DNA from: Undaria pinnatifida
Taxonomy: Eukaryota > Sar > Phaeophyceae > Laminariales > Alariaceae
Assembly: GCA_012845835.1 (NCBI GenBank)
Contig: JABAKD010000002.1
Span: forward strand, 8,578,620-8,642,619
Direction of reading: 5' to 3'
Length of the DNA: 64,000 bases
Every line of letters starts with the position of its first letter. Position 1 is the first letter of the stretch. The notes under the pieces are model-generated. The model was not told the DNA's origin, did no database searches, and worked only from the letters and a program-made list of their open reading frames with translations. This document shows positions 45,570 through 57,599 of the stretch, one piece after another. The translations under genes and the position numbers were made by a program.

Positions 45570-47140
45570 ACGAGGAGAGCGGGGCGTGGTCGGGAAGGCT
45601 AGAGAAGCACGACATCGACTTCAACACAATTGCAACGGCACCGCTGTCGACCCTAAAAGAATACTTCGATTTGACGAAACCCCGGCTACCTATCTCTCCC
45701 CCGTCCCCACATCTCCCCTCTGTCGAAATAATAACAGGGGGGAAGAGGAACAGGAAAAAGTGAGAGGCACAGACATCTGGCTGGGTTGGCCAACCCAGTG
45801 ACTATCCCGATTTGCCGATGCTCCCAGCAAGAACCCCGACTCGCTTGTGCTCGACTTGGTCTCGCCAGCCTACTCGTGAGGTCTGCTCTCAACAGTGAGA
45901 GGAAGGCGCCAGTTTGCGCTCGTCTACTCCCGAGCCCAAACACCCCTTCCCAGGCCCCGATACAAACATGCCTAATTCTCACTTACAACGAACCGTGATG
46001 TGCTGACCATTACACCTACAAATATTGTTATTTCCTATACGGGTAAATCGATCATTTTGGGTCAGATACTATTGATACTTATAGTATAGAGCTTCTCAAA
46101 TGGTTAGAAGCCTCATAACGGCCTCATAATAACTCGTAATAACGTCATAATAACCAATTTGATTCTCCTCTATCGTAGCTCATGTTTGACGTATCCAAAG
46201 CTAATCTGTCATTTCGTCCAACGTGGTCACAACTTGCTTGCTTTTTTTGGAGGCGTGCTGCGGTAAGCGTGCGGAGGAGGGGGGGGTAGACCCGGCATCC
46301 CTGAGATGTCGGTACCGATTACATCGGGTTTTCACCAACCAGGCCGAGGGGGGGGCACTTTGCTTGCTATTGACCAAATTCTGTCTGACATCACAGGGCG
46401 CTCCTTCTGGGGCACTGCCCTTCATCTTTAAATATATTATTGTACTCGTTGTAAACGTAACTCAATGTGGTGTTCAGCGAGATGCGCGTACGTCATTTGT
46501 TTTATTGTTTTGGACTTTGCACATCGCTCACCTCACCCTTACCCTTACCTTTGAGATCCTTCAACCACACACCCCGTAGCACGGCGGCCTCCCCTCATTT
46601 CGGTACGCGTAACGGCGCGCTGCATAGCTCCATGTCCCTGATAGATATTTTTTCACCAATACTAGGATTATAGAGTGGGATGTGCCACCTGTTTGGCGCT
46701 CCGACTGTACCACTGTGTTGATGCGCACCAGTTGCAGCTAACCTTAGTATGTGCATTACTACTGTGATCACATACTGCTCTACAGTAAGGCCCCTATATA
46801 CCTGCTTTATTTCTTATCGCGGGTACGGGCTAAACCATTGGTGACTATCGTCTCCTAAACCCTAATCTACCCTACCTAGAAAATTACCCAAGTGAACGTT
46901 TCATTCATTTCTACTATCCATATCCACACATAGTATGGATTCGTTAATTGTAGTACTAATAGTTAGGGCTGAGTGTTGGCTGGAGTTCCCGGATTTAATT
47001 GGCTTGCGAAGCCAGCCAAATAACCAACTTTAGTCGACTAGTTAGCTGGCGTTGGCGAGCGAACCAAACCAACCCAAAACACCTGCCGGAAGGGGGCTCG
47101 CTGGAAGGCGTCCCGGAGGGCCCGCCGGAGAGGGGGGTAA
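45570..47140. other. No gene recognised
   Basis: A plus-strand frame at 45548-45763 has protein-like composition (ESGAWSGRLEKHDIDFN) and overlaps the bases upstream of the recombinase remnant. It may be part of the same element read on the other strand, or chance. The remainder holds only short ORFs and G-runs (46280, 46350). Confidence 0.3.
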
Positions 47141-47144
47141 AACA

Positions 47145-47345
47145 AATGCGCGATTTGGTATCATTTTGCACTCGAAGAATATGGCAAATCAGCCAAATGT
47201 AGTTCTCGGTTTATGATCACGAAACATGTCCATCGTAATGTTCGTCTCGGTTATTTATAAGACACACTATGAGGATAAACCAGAAACATGGACATGCCTT
47301 GCCCGTTTGGACGTCTCTCGTTTCTAGTAGATTGCGTCGTATCGA
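47145..47345 (+). repeat. Dispersed repeat X, copy 1
   Basis: Matches 48438-48625: GTT-TC-GTTT-TGATCACGAAAC, TCGTCTC-G-TT-TAT-A, GAAACATG and ACATGCC-TGCC-GTTTGG followed by TCTC. Moderate divergence. Confidence 0.6.
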
Positions 47346-47505
47346 CAAATGCTCGTGAGGCACGCAGTAGCACACCACCTCTAAAATAACGCAACAACAT
47401 AATATCATGGAATATAGATTGGGATGTCTTTTAGGACAGGAGCATAGACTAGCTTTTTCGTCGTCGTCGATTCAAGAATGATTCAGAGTTGAGCCACATA
47501 GACAT
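47346..47505 (+). repeat. Dispersed repeat Y, copy 1
   Basis: Matches 55605-55765: AAAT-CTCGTG-GGCACGC, AGCACACCA, AAATAAC-CAACA-ATAA, GGACAGGA-CATAG and CAGAGTTGAGC. Moderate divergence. A G-rich low-complexity block with GGAGCCC-type words follows (47515-47600), resembling 47085-47135. Confidence 0.6.
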
Positions 47506-47979
47506 CCCTCTGGCCGAGGGGGGGGCGCTGAAGGAGCCCCCGGAGGGCCCGCCGAAGGTGCTTCCGGAGGAGCCCGCTGAAGGTGCCGTCGAAGGAAAAA
47601 AATATGGGAATAACGAAAAACGGGTACACCGTGTCCATTTCCTCTGAAAACGTGTAAACTCTCAACTCACGTCAAAAATGCACCCGACGAACCACACGAT
47701 CAGACAAAAACATATCCTACCCGTCGTTCAGTGATAATGACCCGCGTGCACCGGTTGATGAATATTATGATTGTCGTTTAACCGCTTTGGTTGTATGTAA
47801 GCCAATCGGAGGACATCGTCTAGATTATACGCCAAGCGAAGTCTATGCATTGATTTCCCCTATACGCCACGGTCTCTGGGGTGGAACAGGGGCCACGTGC
47901 TACACCCAGGTGCAACCACACTGCACATCACTCCACCCCGGCCACACAAACGTACCTCTCTCCTTGCCTCTTCTAACAG

Positions 47980-48106
47980 CCGGGCAACATGGCCACGAGG
48001 GCGAAGTTCATCTGCCGCTTCGTATAATACCACCGTCTGGGCACTGTGTGTGGACAAGAAGGAACCTCCTTCTGCGGATAGTTGTTGGGGAGACATACCT
48101 AGCTAG
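47980..48106 (+). CDS. Putative terminal exon (127 nt), unrecognised gene
   Basis: A very strong acceptor (CTCTCTCCTTGCCTCTTCTA then ACAG, ending 47979) opens, with one leading base, a frame of 41 codons to TAG 48104-48106. It begins RATWPRGRSSSAASYNTTVW and ends DSCWGDIPS. The composition (Trp, Cys, an N-T-T glycosylation-type sequon) is protein-like. The phase-2 entry matches the exit phase of the candidates at 44626 and of all three LRR-like exons. A second frame is open through the same bases (ORF to 48203), so the assignment is tentative. No family is recognised. Confidence 0.35.
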
Positions 48107-48437
48107 AAGCGGTACTTACTGCGGTGCTTGTTTTGCAGTGACACCAATGACACGTTTGACGAGAACGAACATACGTCGGATATATCGTAGTACGAGTTCG
48201 TAAGATCACGAACCAAAAAAATACATGTTGTCTTCATTTAAACTACACCAAGACAATAATCCACCCATATTATACCTCGCGTTTACCTAGTAGCTTGGAC
48301 TAGAGTAGTCCAATAAAACAAAAAGTTGTTCGATCGCTAATCGTGCGGCTCGGGGCGTGCATTTTTACTTGATTTCAAAGTGTACATTGGTGTGGGAGAA
48401 ACCGAACCGGGTGCACCCGGTTTAGGTTGCTGTTCTA

Positions 48438-48625
48438 AAGAGTGCGCCATTTAACAAGAACGTTTCACTTAAAAAGTATGACATATCGGTCAAGTTTAGC
48501 TCTGGGTTTGATCACGAAACTGGAACATTTTAACTTTTGTCTCAGCTTTTATGATACCTCATGGAGATGCACCAGATATGTGAACATGCCGTCCCTGTTT
48601 GGGAGTCTCTTGCTGGTGTCACGGT
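48438..48625 (+). repeat. Dispersed repeat X, copy 2
   Basis: Partner of 47145-47345. It ends just before the satellite array begins. Confidence 0.6.
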
Positions 48626-48649
48626 GCTGGTCGTGGTTGACATTCGGCA

Positions 48650-51600
48650 GGGCCAGAGACGTTTTCACCTTGCTGAGAATCGCGGTTGATATACCACTCT
48701 GGTCGACACGCCCGGGTCGTCCAGAGGTGCTTTGGCTTTGGTTTCTGATGGATATTGATACACAGCTGAGACAGATGTGCTTTCGCGTTGTTATTCGAGG
48801 TTGTTATACCGCGCTGCCGATATAAAGCTGTGCCATATACGCATTTGCTTGACTGATTGCGGTTGATGTACCGCTCTGGTCGACACGGCCGTGCCGTCCA
48901 GAAGTACGTTCGTTTTGGTTTATGATCGCTGTTGATACACAGTTGTGCCATGTATGTTTTTGGTTTGCTCAGCGCGGTTGATATACCGCACTGATGGCGG
49001 TTGATATACCGCGCTGTTGATATGCAACTGGACCTTTAGGCTTTCGCTTTGCTGGTCGCGGTTGATACCGCGCTTTGGTCGACACGACTGTTTCGACCAG
49101 AAGTGCTTTCGCCTTTGTTTCTGATCGCTGTTGATACATAGATGAGTCAGACATGATTTCGCCTTGCTGATCGCTGTTGATATACGGCACTCTTGCTTTA
49201 CAGCTGTGCCATCTAGGTTTACGCTTGGCTGATCGTGATACCGCTCTGGTCGACGCCGTCGTGTCGTCCAGAAGTGCTTTCGATTTGGTTTGTGGTCGCT
49301 GTTGATAGGCAGCTGAGGCAGATATGCCATCGGCTGACTGATCGCGGTCGATATACCGCGCTGTTGATATACAGCTGAGTCATAGAGGTTTTCGCTTTCC
49401 TGATCGCGGTTGTCATATGACTCTGATCGACACGGCTGTGTCGTCCAGAAGTGCTTTCGATATAATTCCTGATCCCTGGAAATACACTGCTGAGACAGAT
49501 ATGCCTTTGCCTGGCTGATCGCGGTTGATATACGTCGCTTTTGATACACAGGTGTGCCATATAGGCTTTCGCTTTGCTGATCGCGGTTGATATACCGCTC
49601 TTGTCGGCGCCGCCGTGTCGTCCAGAAGTGTTTTGACTTTGGTTCATGATCGCGGTTGATGCACAGTTGCGCCAGATATGCTTTCGGTTGGTTGATCGCC
49701 GTTGATAGACCGCTGTTGATATACAGCTGTATCATAAAGGATTTCGCTTTGATTATCGCGGTTGATATACCGCTCTGGTCGACACGGCTGTGTCGTCCAG
49801 AAGTGCTTTCGCTTTTGTTTTCTGATCGCAGTTGATATTCAGCTGCGCCAGATAGGCTTTCGCTCTGCTGATCGCCGTTGATGTATAGCTCTGGTCGGCA
49901 CGGCTGTCCAAAAGGGCTCTTGGTTTACGGCTCATGGTTGATATACAGCTGTGCCATCTTTTCCACACACGTTTTTGTGGGCGCGGCTGTACCGCAGGAG
50001 GTTTGATTGGCTGATCGCTGTTGACATACAGCTGCGCCAGATATGCTTTCGCTTTCGCCGTTGATATACAACCTCCACGCATACGTGTTTGCGTTGCATC
50101 CCGGTTGATATACCGCTCTGGCAGACACGGCTGTGTCGTCCAGTAGAACTTTCACTTTGCCGCACATTATTCATATACGGCTGTGCTAGCTTTGCTACAT
50201 ACATTTTTGGCCGCGGATATGCCTGAGAGGGTTTGCATTGCTGATGCCACATGTGCTTTCGCTTTGCGGATCGCGGTTGGTACACCGCGCTGTTGGTATA
50301 CAGGTTTGCCATAAATAACTTTGCTTTGCTGTTCGCGGTTGATATACTGCTCTTCGCTGTTTCCGATTGATATACTGCTCTGGTCGACATGGCCGTGTCG
50401 TCCAGCAGGGCTTTGGCTTTTGGTTTTCCGAACGCTGGGATATGTAGCTGCGGCAGCATGCTTTCGCTCTGCTAACCGCGGCTTACATACCGCGCTGTCG
50501 ATGTACAGCTCGACGGTTACGGATGCCTCTGTCCACTTGTATTTCTACCGACGCGCGTTGGTTACGGTTTGATAGTGGGCGTTTGCTACGACGTGTCAAG
50601 TTATCCCGCTTCTGCTCGAGGGCTTGAGATTCTGCGGATCGAGACGCGGAAAAATTAATGGCTTATTTTTTTTTCGAGCTTGCATTGGAGGGCATTGTGC
50701 CCAAAACCATCACCCTCAATCATCGCGTTGCTGATTGCGGTCAATGTACCGTTTTGGTCGACACAACTGTACTATGAGGCTCTTCGTTTGCTGCTGATTG
50801 TTGATATACGACTGTGCCAGTTGTAGTTCCGCTGTGCTCATTGGTTATGCTGCTGTGAGGATATTAATCCATCACTGGCCCTGCTGTGCCAAATTTGCTA
50901 TCGCTCGGTTGATCGCTGTCTATATACGGCCTCAGATATATTCCTCATTTGACTGATCGTGGGCGATATACAGCTCTGGTCGACACACCTTTGCTTTGCT
51001 ACTCGTTGTTGATATACAGCTGTGCCAGTTGTGTTTTAGTTTTGCTGATTTGTTAGGCCACTCGCCGACACGGCTGTATTATGGTTGCTATTGCTCTGGT
51101 CCCTGCCGATGTATCGCTATCAGTGCACCAACCCCCGCTTTGCTGATCTTGGCGCGATTGGGCAACAGCGTTTGTTTCGCCGTTCCCGGCACGTCGTGCT
51201 GTAACCTCGCTTTTTGCTGGTTGGTTGCGGTTGATACACCGCTTTCGCTGGCAAGGAGTTGCCGAAGATATTTTCGTCATTGCTAGTTGCTGTGGTTATC
51301 CAGGTGTTGACGATTGTCTTCGTTGCCACAACTGCTGCTTCGCGGGTGGCTGTTGAGATACAGTTATGATTGACATGAGTCGGAGTTGCGACCGCTCTAC
51401 CGCTCTTTGCTGTCGATACAAAGTTCATGCTGAGATGAAACTGGTCAGGGTTAGCTGCGTGTTTCGCTTGTTGTACTGGGGTGGTTACACAGCTGTGGTT
51501 GATATGCAAATCGCTGTTGATATACAGATATCGCTGGTACGGCTGTATCAGATGATTTTGCTCTGGGGATTGTTGTGGGTGATAACCCGTTTGAAACTTC

Positions 51601-52720
51601 AGAGGGCAACGTTGGGAAATATGAATGACGATTGCAGGACCACACGGCGTCACACGGGCTGCTAGCTTAAGGGGTGGGGACTTGAAGGTGCGAGTCCAAC
51701 GCGAGGAGCTGCACGAAACGCGCGGAGAATGAAATATCGTGTGCTGCGCTATCTTGCTATGACAATGACTGCATTTCTGACTTGCTTTATCGATATGCGT
51801 GGGCCCCAAAAGGGTTAAAGAGGGTATACAGCCGTCGCTGACACGGCTGTGTGGATATGCAACCATTTGACAGTGCTGCTGTGCCAAAGGTGGTTTCGCT
51901 TTGCTGATGACTGTTGATGTACAGCTGTGCCAAACATGATTTCGCTTTACGGGTCGCTGCTAACATACAGCTATTGCCCACAAAGATGTGTTGTCGCTGT
52001 TGCCGCGTTAGTCGACGTTGATAGTCGCTAGTCGCTGTCGCAGTTGATATACAGCGGTTGATGACACGGCTGTCATGGTTGTTGCTTCGCTGATTGAGGA
52101 TGATATGCGACAATCTCCGGCGCGGCCTATTGGCTGTTGCTTCGCTGACCGATGTTGATATACAACAACCTCTGAAGCGGCCGTGCCTGAGCTGCTTTGC
52201 ATCGCTGCTCGTGGTTGGTATGCCGCTGCTGACGTGGATGGGGTGTGGTTGATGTGGCTTCGCTGGTTGCTGTCGGTATGCAGCAATCACGATACGGTTG
52301 TTCCAGAAGCTCTATTTCGCTGACCTCTGCGCGGCAGTCCCAGAGGCTTCTGGTTCGAGGATCTCGGCACGGCGATGGAGGAAGCTTCAGTTTTAGCGTA
52401 TCTCTGTAGATATACAGATATGGCTGACACGGCTGTGTTATTTCTGGGTCGCCGTAATTGATTTGCGTGTGGCGGTTGATAGTTGCTGGGTGCTGTTGAT
52501 TATATATATAAACTTGATGGCGCGGCTGCGTCCATAGCTTCCGCTGCTTCACGGGTTACTGTTGATATATCATCATCGCTGGCCCGGCGGTGCCAGAGAT
52601 GTTTTTGCCCTTCTGATTGCTGTTGTTACACAGATATTGACGCCGGTCTTCGTTGTCGCTTCTGCTTCGCGGATCGCGGTTCAGATAGTTATGGTTAATA
52701 TGGGGTCAGAGTTGCAACTG
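48650..52720 (+). repeat. Degenerate satellite array with a monomer of about 177 bp
   Basis: The box GTCGTCCAGAAGTGCTTTCG (with variants) starts at about 48716, 48893, 49093, 49263, 49440, 49616 and 49792: spacings 177, 200, 170, 177, 176 and 176. Between boxes, GGTTGATATACCGC-type words recur about every 59 bp, so the monomer looks like three diverged sub-repeats. Past 49900 the box becomes irregular (about 49900, 50135, 50393) and then only the GTTGATATACAG and GACACGGCTGT words persist to about 52720. The minus strand stays open over long stretches (271 codons at 48920-49735) because the 177-bp monomer is a multiple of three with few stops. I treat this as satellite, not gene. Confidence 0.9.
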
Positions 52721-52729
52721 CTATACCGC

Positions 52730-54390
52730 TTGTTACTGTTGATATATATTCCATGCTTACGCAGTTTTATCATATGTGATAGCGTGGGTCGCTGATGGCG
52801 ATTGTTACACATCAATGGTTAATGTACTAACCATGTGGTTGCAGTCAATGCGGCATATATTTCAACGGATACCTATATATCTGCGCCCTTACCTTCCCGC
52901 CGACGTGTGAGGGTCACAGTTTGACATTGGGCGGGCGCCGCGGTGTGACGGGTAAACTCGCTGCTGCTGCGAGGACTCGAGGCGCTAACCACAGCTGGGC
53001 GTCAACCCAGTATAGCTAACTCTTCACAGCCCCATTCCGAGTACCTCTCCTTTTGGTATGGGCGTACAGGAATCGGCAGGGGTGTAAGCCGCGACGGGTG
53101 GATGGGTGCGCTGCTAGCCCAGCAGCCCCCCGCCTCGATCAAGACGCCTCGGGGAAAGGCGCGCAACTACCCCATGCCAGGAGAGTAGGAGGTCGGGGCG
53201 GGGTGGGGGTCGCCGGGGAGGCAGCGGCGCGGCCTACTCGCCTCCCCCTCTGTTCCGCCACCCCGCCCCGGTCTGCCCCGGCGATAGCTGAGCAGACCGA
53301 CTATAAATATCGGTTGCAGGCCCAGCAAGAGACTATCCAGGGTCACCGATTCAATGCCTGTGTGAAATCGGGGCGGAACCTCCGCCATTTTGCCGAATCA
53401 TTTTGTTTTTCGCGATACTGTCTCGGTAAAGAGGAGCGGTCACCGTGCCGCCAAGTGCCTGTTCCCGGCCTTTTCCCGCGGCAAGGTACGGGGGAGAGCC
53501 GAACGTATGAATGTGGATGAGCGCGGTGGGCTAGAGCATGAAAGGTTGCGGGGACATGAGGGTAGATATTTTGGGATAGCTCTAAGGCGATGCATCGACG
53601 GGGGAAGAGTTGGCAGTGTAACACGCTAACACACCGATACTGGGACCCTAGAGCTGGCGACCTTGTGTGTACGTGAAACTACTCTTCGACACGTCATGTG
53701 TTCCTTTCCTGTTGGCCTGGTCATGGACGCCGAATGCATATTGATCCTCGCTCGTGACTCACCAACACGGTACTACATGGTTGCACACTACTCACACGAG
53801 CAGCTAGGGATCAGCCACCATTTGGGTAGTCGATTGTCGGTCACTTGGTTTTGTCCAACCAACCCTTCCCCCCCACACGACGTGCATACCTCTATTTAAG
53901 CCTCCTGGAGATAACAGCAGTCAGCTATAAGTTATTTCCTCTCCCCATCGCCCAGCCTTCCTGGGTTATCGCAGACACGTGGGTGCCTCGTGGCAACCTT
54001 TTCCTATAGTTTATATGTATACATGCATTCGATTTTCGCTGTTAGCTACTGGTAGTATCGCAGACACATGCGTAACTCGTGGCAGTGCTTTCCTATTTTC
54101 GCTACATCCTAATTTAGCTGTTAGCTACTGGTAGGCAGGAGTGGCCCAGAGTCGCGCTGTTAGTGTCCGTGCTATCGTCAGAATTTCCCGGCGGATCGGC
54201 TGGACACACAGCACCCCTCGACGTTCGCCTAGTTGGTTACCAGAACAAGGGTCGTAAAATGTATTGCCCCTCGTTTCAAACGTACGATGCTGCGTATGGA
54301 CATCCAGGTTTTTCTTGTATTGACACTCACGGCAGGTGGACGCGGCGAATGGCTCCGGCACCTAAATCATCGCCAGGCTTGCGTGCGGTA
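52730..54390. other. GC-rich stretch and small tandem repeat, no gene recognised
   Basis: From 52880 to 53520 the sequence is clearly more GC-rich than its surroundings and contains a promoter-like pair (see 53301). The ORF 53053-53520 has no family features. At 53964-54134 a unit of about 90 bp (ATCGCAGACAC-TG-GT, CTCGTGGCA, TTTCCTAT, GCTGTTAGCTACTGGTAG) occurs twice. Confidence 0.45.
53301..53402 (+). promoter_or_regulatory. Possible core promoter: TATA box and CCGCCATTTTG element
   Basis: CTATAAATAT at 53301-53310 sits at the downstream edge of a GC-rich tract, and TCCGCCATTTTG follows at 53391. The arrangement resembles a core promoter with a downstream initiator-type element. No confident coding region follows, so the call is weak. 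Confidence 0.25.
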
Positions 54391-54394
54391 TATT

Positions 54395-54928
54395 CTACCC
54401 TCGATTCCATAGTTTAGCGCCGACGAACGCGGGTGGGTGAACACACGGGCGATTCTCCACCCCTTGCCCACATTTCCGGTTTGGACAGACGTATTTAGGG
54501 AACCGATACAACGGTCGCTCCGGCTGGTGCCGTGGCATGCCCCTGCATAGGACGCCGGCGAGGGTGGGAACACCTTTGTGTCGGGTCTCGTGCGCAAACA
54601 TATAGCGTTTTGGTATGAAGTCGTCCTGCGGGAATACCCACTCGTGACGAGCATATATCATGCTGGTGTGTGGAATATGGAACAAGCAGTACTGTAGTAC
54701 CATGTCTAATTTACGGTGAACGCTGCTGCCCTTGCACGGAGCACGTATCGAACGAGTGATGGTGCTTTTAAGTGGACTCAAAAACAGGCTAATCTGCAAT
54801 GATTTACCACACCCACCGGTCCTTCGTCTTGTGCACGCCACGATATGGCAAAAAATTAAGTAAAGTCTGGGTGAGACGACGGCCCCAGTCAGGTACCCGA
54901 TGAAGATTACAAGCAGCAATGGAAGCAT
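54395..54928 (-). CDS. Hypothetical secreted or membrane ORF (177 aa)
   Basis: From ATG 54928 on the minus strand the ORF begins MLPLLLVIFIGYLTGAVVSP, a good signal-peptide or signal-anchor profile, followed by a second hydrophobic patch (LYLIFCHIVA). The rest is polar, Cys/His-containing and basic, with no motif I recognise. It is among the longer uninterrupted ORFs outside the mobile elements and repeats. Against it: no conserved domain and no promoter evidence. Confidence 0.3.
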   Translation of the reverse strand: MLPLLLVIFIGYLTGAVVSPRLYLIFCHIVACTRRRTGGCGKSLQISLFLSPLKSTITRSIRAPCKGSSVHRKLDMVLQYCLFHIPHTSMIYARHEWVFPQDDFIPKRYMFAHETRHKGVPTLAGVLCRGMPRHQPERPLYRFPKYVCPNRKCGQGVENRPCVHPPAFVGAKLWNRG

Positions 54929-55145
54929 GGGTAGGCGCACCGGCTGAGGAAAGAAGCCGTATCTGATCCAATACTTCCTTCAAATGATCGGTGAAGCCCC
55001 CAGAAGAAAACTAAGTAAAATCGGTTCCAGAAAATGCGGATACCGATGGTACGGAGGTGGCTCCATGAGTTTGAACCCCTGAATCATCGGGAGCATCTAG
55101 GCCACCCCGATCATTGTGTAGCCGAAGCCGGAAAACATTGGTGGT

Positions 55146-55337
55146 ATGGGAAATACTGACCATCCCACCCACCCAGCTTGTGCATGCAGTAGTTTCTTGT
55201 TTTACAACCTCTGCGGACCGGAGAAGGCTGCGAGTGCCTTGCCACACTCAGCCTGTGCGGAAGCAACTAGTGATATCTTCAAATGGACCCGAGATTGCGA
55301 CGAAGCTGTTGGCTCCGGCCTCTTTGAGCCGGTCTGA
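55146..55337 (+). CDS. Hypothetical Cys-containing small ORF (63 aa)
   Basis: ATG 55146 to TGA 55335-55337. The peptide starts MGNTDHPTHPACACSSF and ends DEAVGSGLFEPV, has five Cys and is acidic at the C-terminus. Minus-strand frames over the same bases are also open, so the strand is uncertain. No family is recognised. Confidence 0.2.
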   Translation: MGNTDHPTHPACACSSFLFYNLCGPEKAASALPHSACAEATSDIFKWTRDCDEAVGSGLFEPV

Positions 55338-55604
55338 GGCACAGCAACGGAACCACAACCATTGACTAGAACCACTGCCCAACGGGACAGAACAAGAGGA
55401 AGAAAAAACAATGTCAGACCACTCTATACACCCTGCGTGCTGAGTAGCTTTTCTGCCGTCATTGTAATTCCAGGGTTTCTGCCGCGCTGAGCGCTCAGTA
55501 CGGGGGCACATCCCGGGTGAGACCCTCCTGCTTCGGGGCAAGAGGTCTCATCTAATGCATTACTTTATTTATAACCGCTGAAACCACAGAAAAATACTAC
55601 AGGG

Positions 55605-55765
55605 AAATACTCGTGCGGCACGCACAAGCACACCAGCACTGAAATAACACAACACATAAGATCAAAAAAAAAACTCGGATTCAAGGACAGGAACATAGGT
55701 TATTGGTTAGGCAACGTCGGGGATTCTAGGGCGGTTCGCAGTTGAGCTTGCCAACACCATGGCAT
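55605..55765 (+). repeat. Dispersed repeat Y, copy 2
   Basis: Partner of 47346-47505, with a poly-A interruption near 55665. Confidence 0.6.
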
Positions 55766-55769
55766 ACTC

Positions 55770-57245
55770 TCCGTGGTATTGGACGAGTTACCATCTAACG
55801 CACCAAAACAATATGTGGCCCATCAAACCATGTTTCATTGTGGGACTCGTGCCCTTCGCTGAATAGACGCGCAGCTAAGGGCGAGCATCGCTCTACCCCA
55901 GGAGCCAGAGTTGCTCGTCATATCCACTGGGCACTGAACATGTACAAACGAGAGCGACGTAATACTAAGGGGGTGGTCAAGGCGTAGTCAATGGCGATGG
56001 GTTGATACACCATGAGTTGCAGGAGACCTCTCTGTGTGCTCGCAGAGTGGAAGAAGTACTTGAAGACGCCGGGAAAAACGTACATAGTACCAAGCAAGCC
56101 TTCGTACCCAAAAAGAAACTCGAACAAGAAAAATGGCTGGCTGGTTGGTTGGTTGGTTGGGTTGGGGCTAGTTGATACCGTCGCAACAACTACTATTGAT
56201 AACTACGTACTGCCTACTGGTAAACTTGTCGTGTTGAATCCCTAATTTGGACGGCGCCAGGAAAGAGGGGTTCTTTTTGGAGTTTTTGAAGCAGCATTTT
56301 CTTTATTATTTAGCAGTTGCCGTGCTGAAGCCTTATTTTTTCTAATTTATTTTCTCAACTGCACATTTCCCAGGAAATGTATCGATTAGACAACAACCAA
56401 CAACCACAGCACGCCTTCCACCAACGCACACAAACACGTTGACCACAGCTTCAAATATAGTACCATCCTCCTGCGCGAGTTCTTAGCAACCGCTTCACTA
56501 TTTTTTTGTTTACTGCAAGCATGGCGTGTGCATGACCTATTGCATGAATTGACAATAGGGAACAACTCGGGGGCAACAAGTACCTCGTTTCGGACGGGCT
56601 ATTTTTCGCCAAAACCTTGAACCGGACGCTCGTCGAGTATCCCGTCAAGGATTCAAGGTGATCGCAACAACGAGTTATTTCTATGTTTTGGTGCCTTATT
56701 GTCATATTGTGTTGGAATATTCCTGTTTTGTAATGTACCGCCGCGCACGTATATAGCAATGTATATAACGATGTACATATATATGTAGTCTATGTATGTT
56801 CGTCGACAGGCCAATCGCCGCATTGCAATGATCATGATGATATGACCGTGTCGCGATGGCGTGAATTATAAGATTTCGACGTGCATCTCCACTCCGATTG
56901 TTGGCATTCCTAACGTGATGCGATGTGATTGGAAATTCAGTGCCCCTGATATGTGGTGGATATCTCAAAAAGTATGTATCTACTCGGCCGAGGTACTACC
57001 GTAACTATTGTGGTCAAGCTTCTATTGGCTTCATGTCTTGGCGATATGCATCGCAATGGGATCGTTTGTCACGGTGCATCAAAACAAAATAGCGGTCAGG
57101 TACGCAGAGTCACGCTCCAGAGTTAGAATGCGTATAGACCTCCTATCATACCGTCGTACCACAGCAGTATGGGCGACTATTCAACAGTATCTGGCCGCAA
57201 ACCAAGTGTTGACGATTCCGCTGACATACCTCCCTCAATCTCGCA
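55770..57245. other. No gene recognised
   Basis: Short ORFs only. A (GGTT)n run lies at 56145-56165 and a TATATA-rich stretch at 56755-56790. Confidence 0.4.
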
Positions 57246-57251
57246 CCTTGT

Positions 57252-57401
57252 TCAATAATTGAACAGCGTTTCTATGTTTATAGCCGCGGGCTCGCCGCTC
57301 ACAAAATACCCAGTTCCATCAAAATCAATTTCGCTTGGAATAACATGACCAGCTGTGGCATGCACTGCCCCATACATGGTCATCGGCGCACCGTATTCCA
57401 T
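57252..57401 (-). CDS. Possible C-terminal exon or ORF with an EF-hand-like loop (49 aa)
   Basis: From ATG 57401 on the minus strand to TGA. The peptide contains DFDGTGYFVSGE, which fits the 12-residue EF-hand calcium loop (acidic at 1, 3 and 12, Gly at 6, hydrophobic at 8). The flanking helices are not clearly EF-hand-like and a single loop is weak evidence. The frame is open upstream to 57626 but with less protein-like composition. Confidence 0.25.
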   Translation of the reverse strand: MEYGAPMTMYGAVHATAGHVIPSEIDFDGTGYFVSGEPAAINIETLFNY

Positions 57402-57599
57402 GCAATGACAATCGGCTTTTTTTCTTGTCGTACAACTCATGGCTCGCTGGCGAATATTTGTCGAACATTCACAGAGTTGCACCGTTTGGGGAAAGCGGTT
57501 CTGGGCTGGCCATGTACTGGGATGTCTCCAAGCTCTGCATGTAAGTGCCCTCCTGCTGAAATTTGTCCTGTTACGAGGGAACACATTTAGCGTCTGATA

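Noticed and set aside
48920..49735. 271-codon minus-strand ORF and its overlapping neighbours (49219-50459)
   Set aside because: They follow the 177-bp satellite exactly, several frames are open at once, and the translation is the same unit repeated. The openness comes from monomer length and composition.
53053..53520. 155-codon ORF in the GC-rich tract
   Set aside because: GC-rich DNA has few stops. The composition is that of low-complexity sequence, with no domain.
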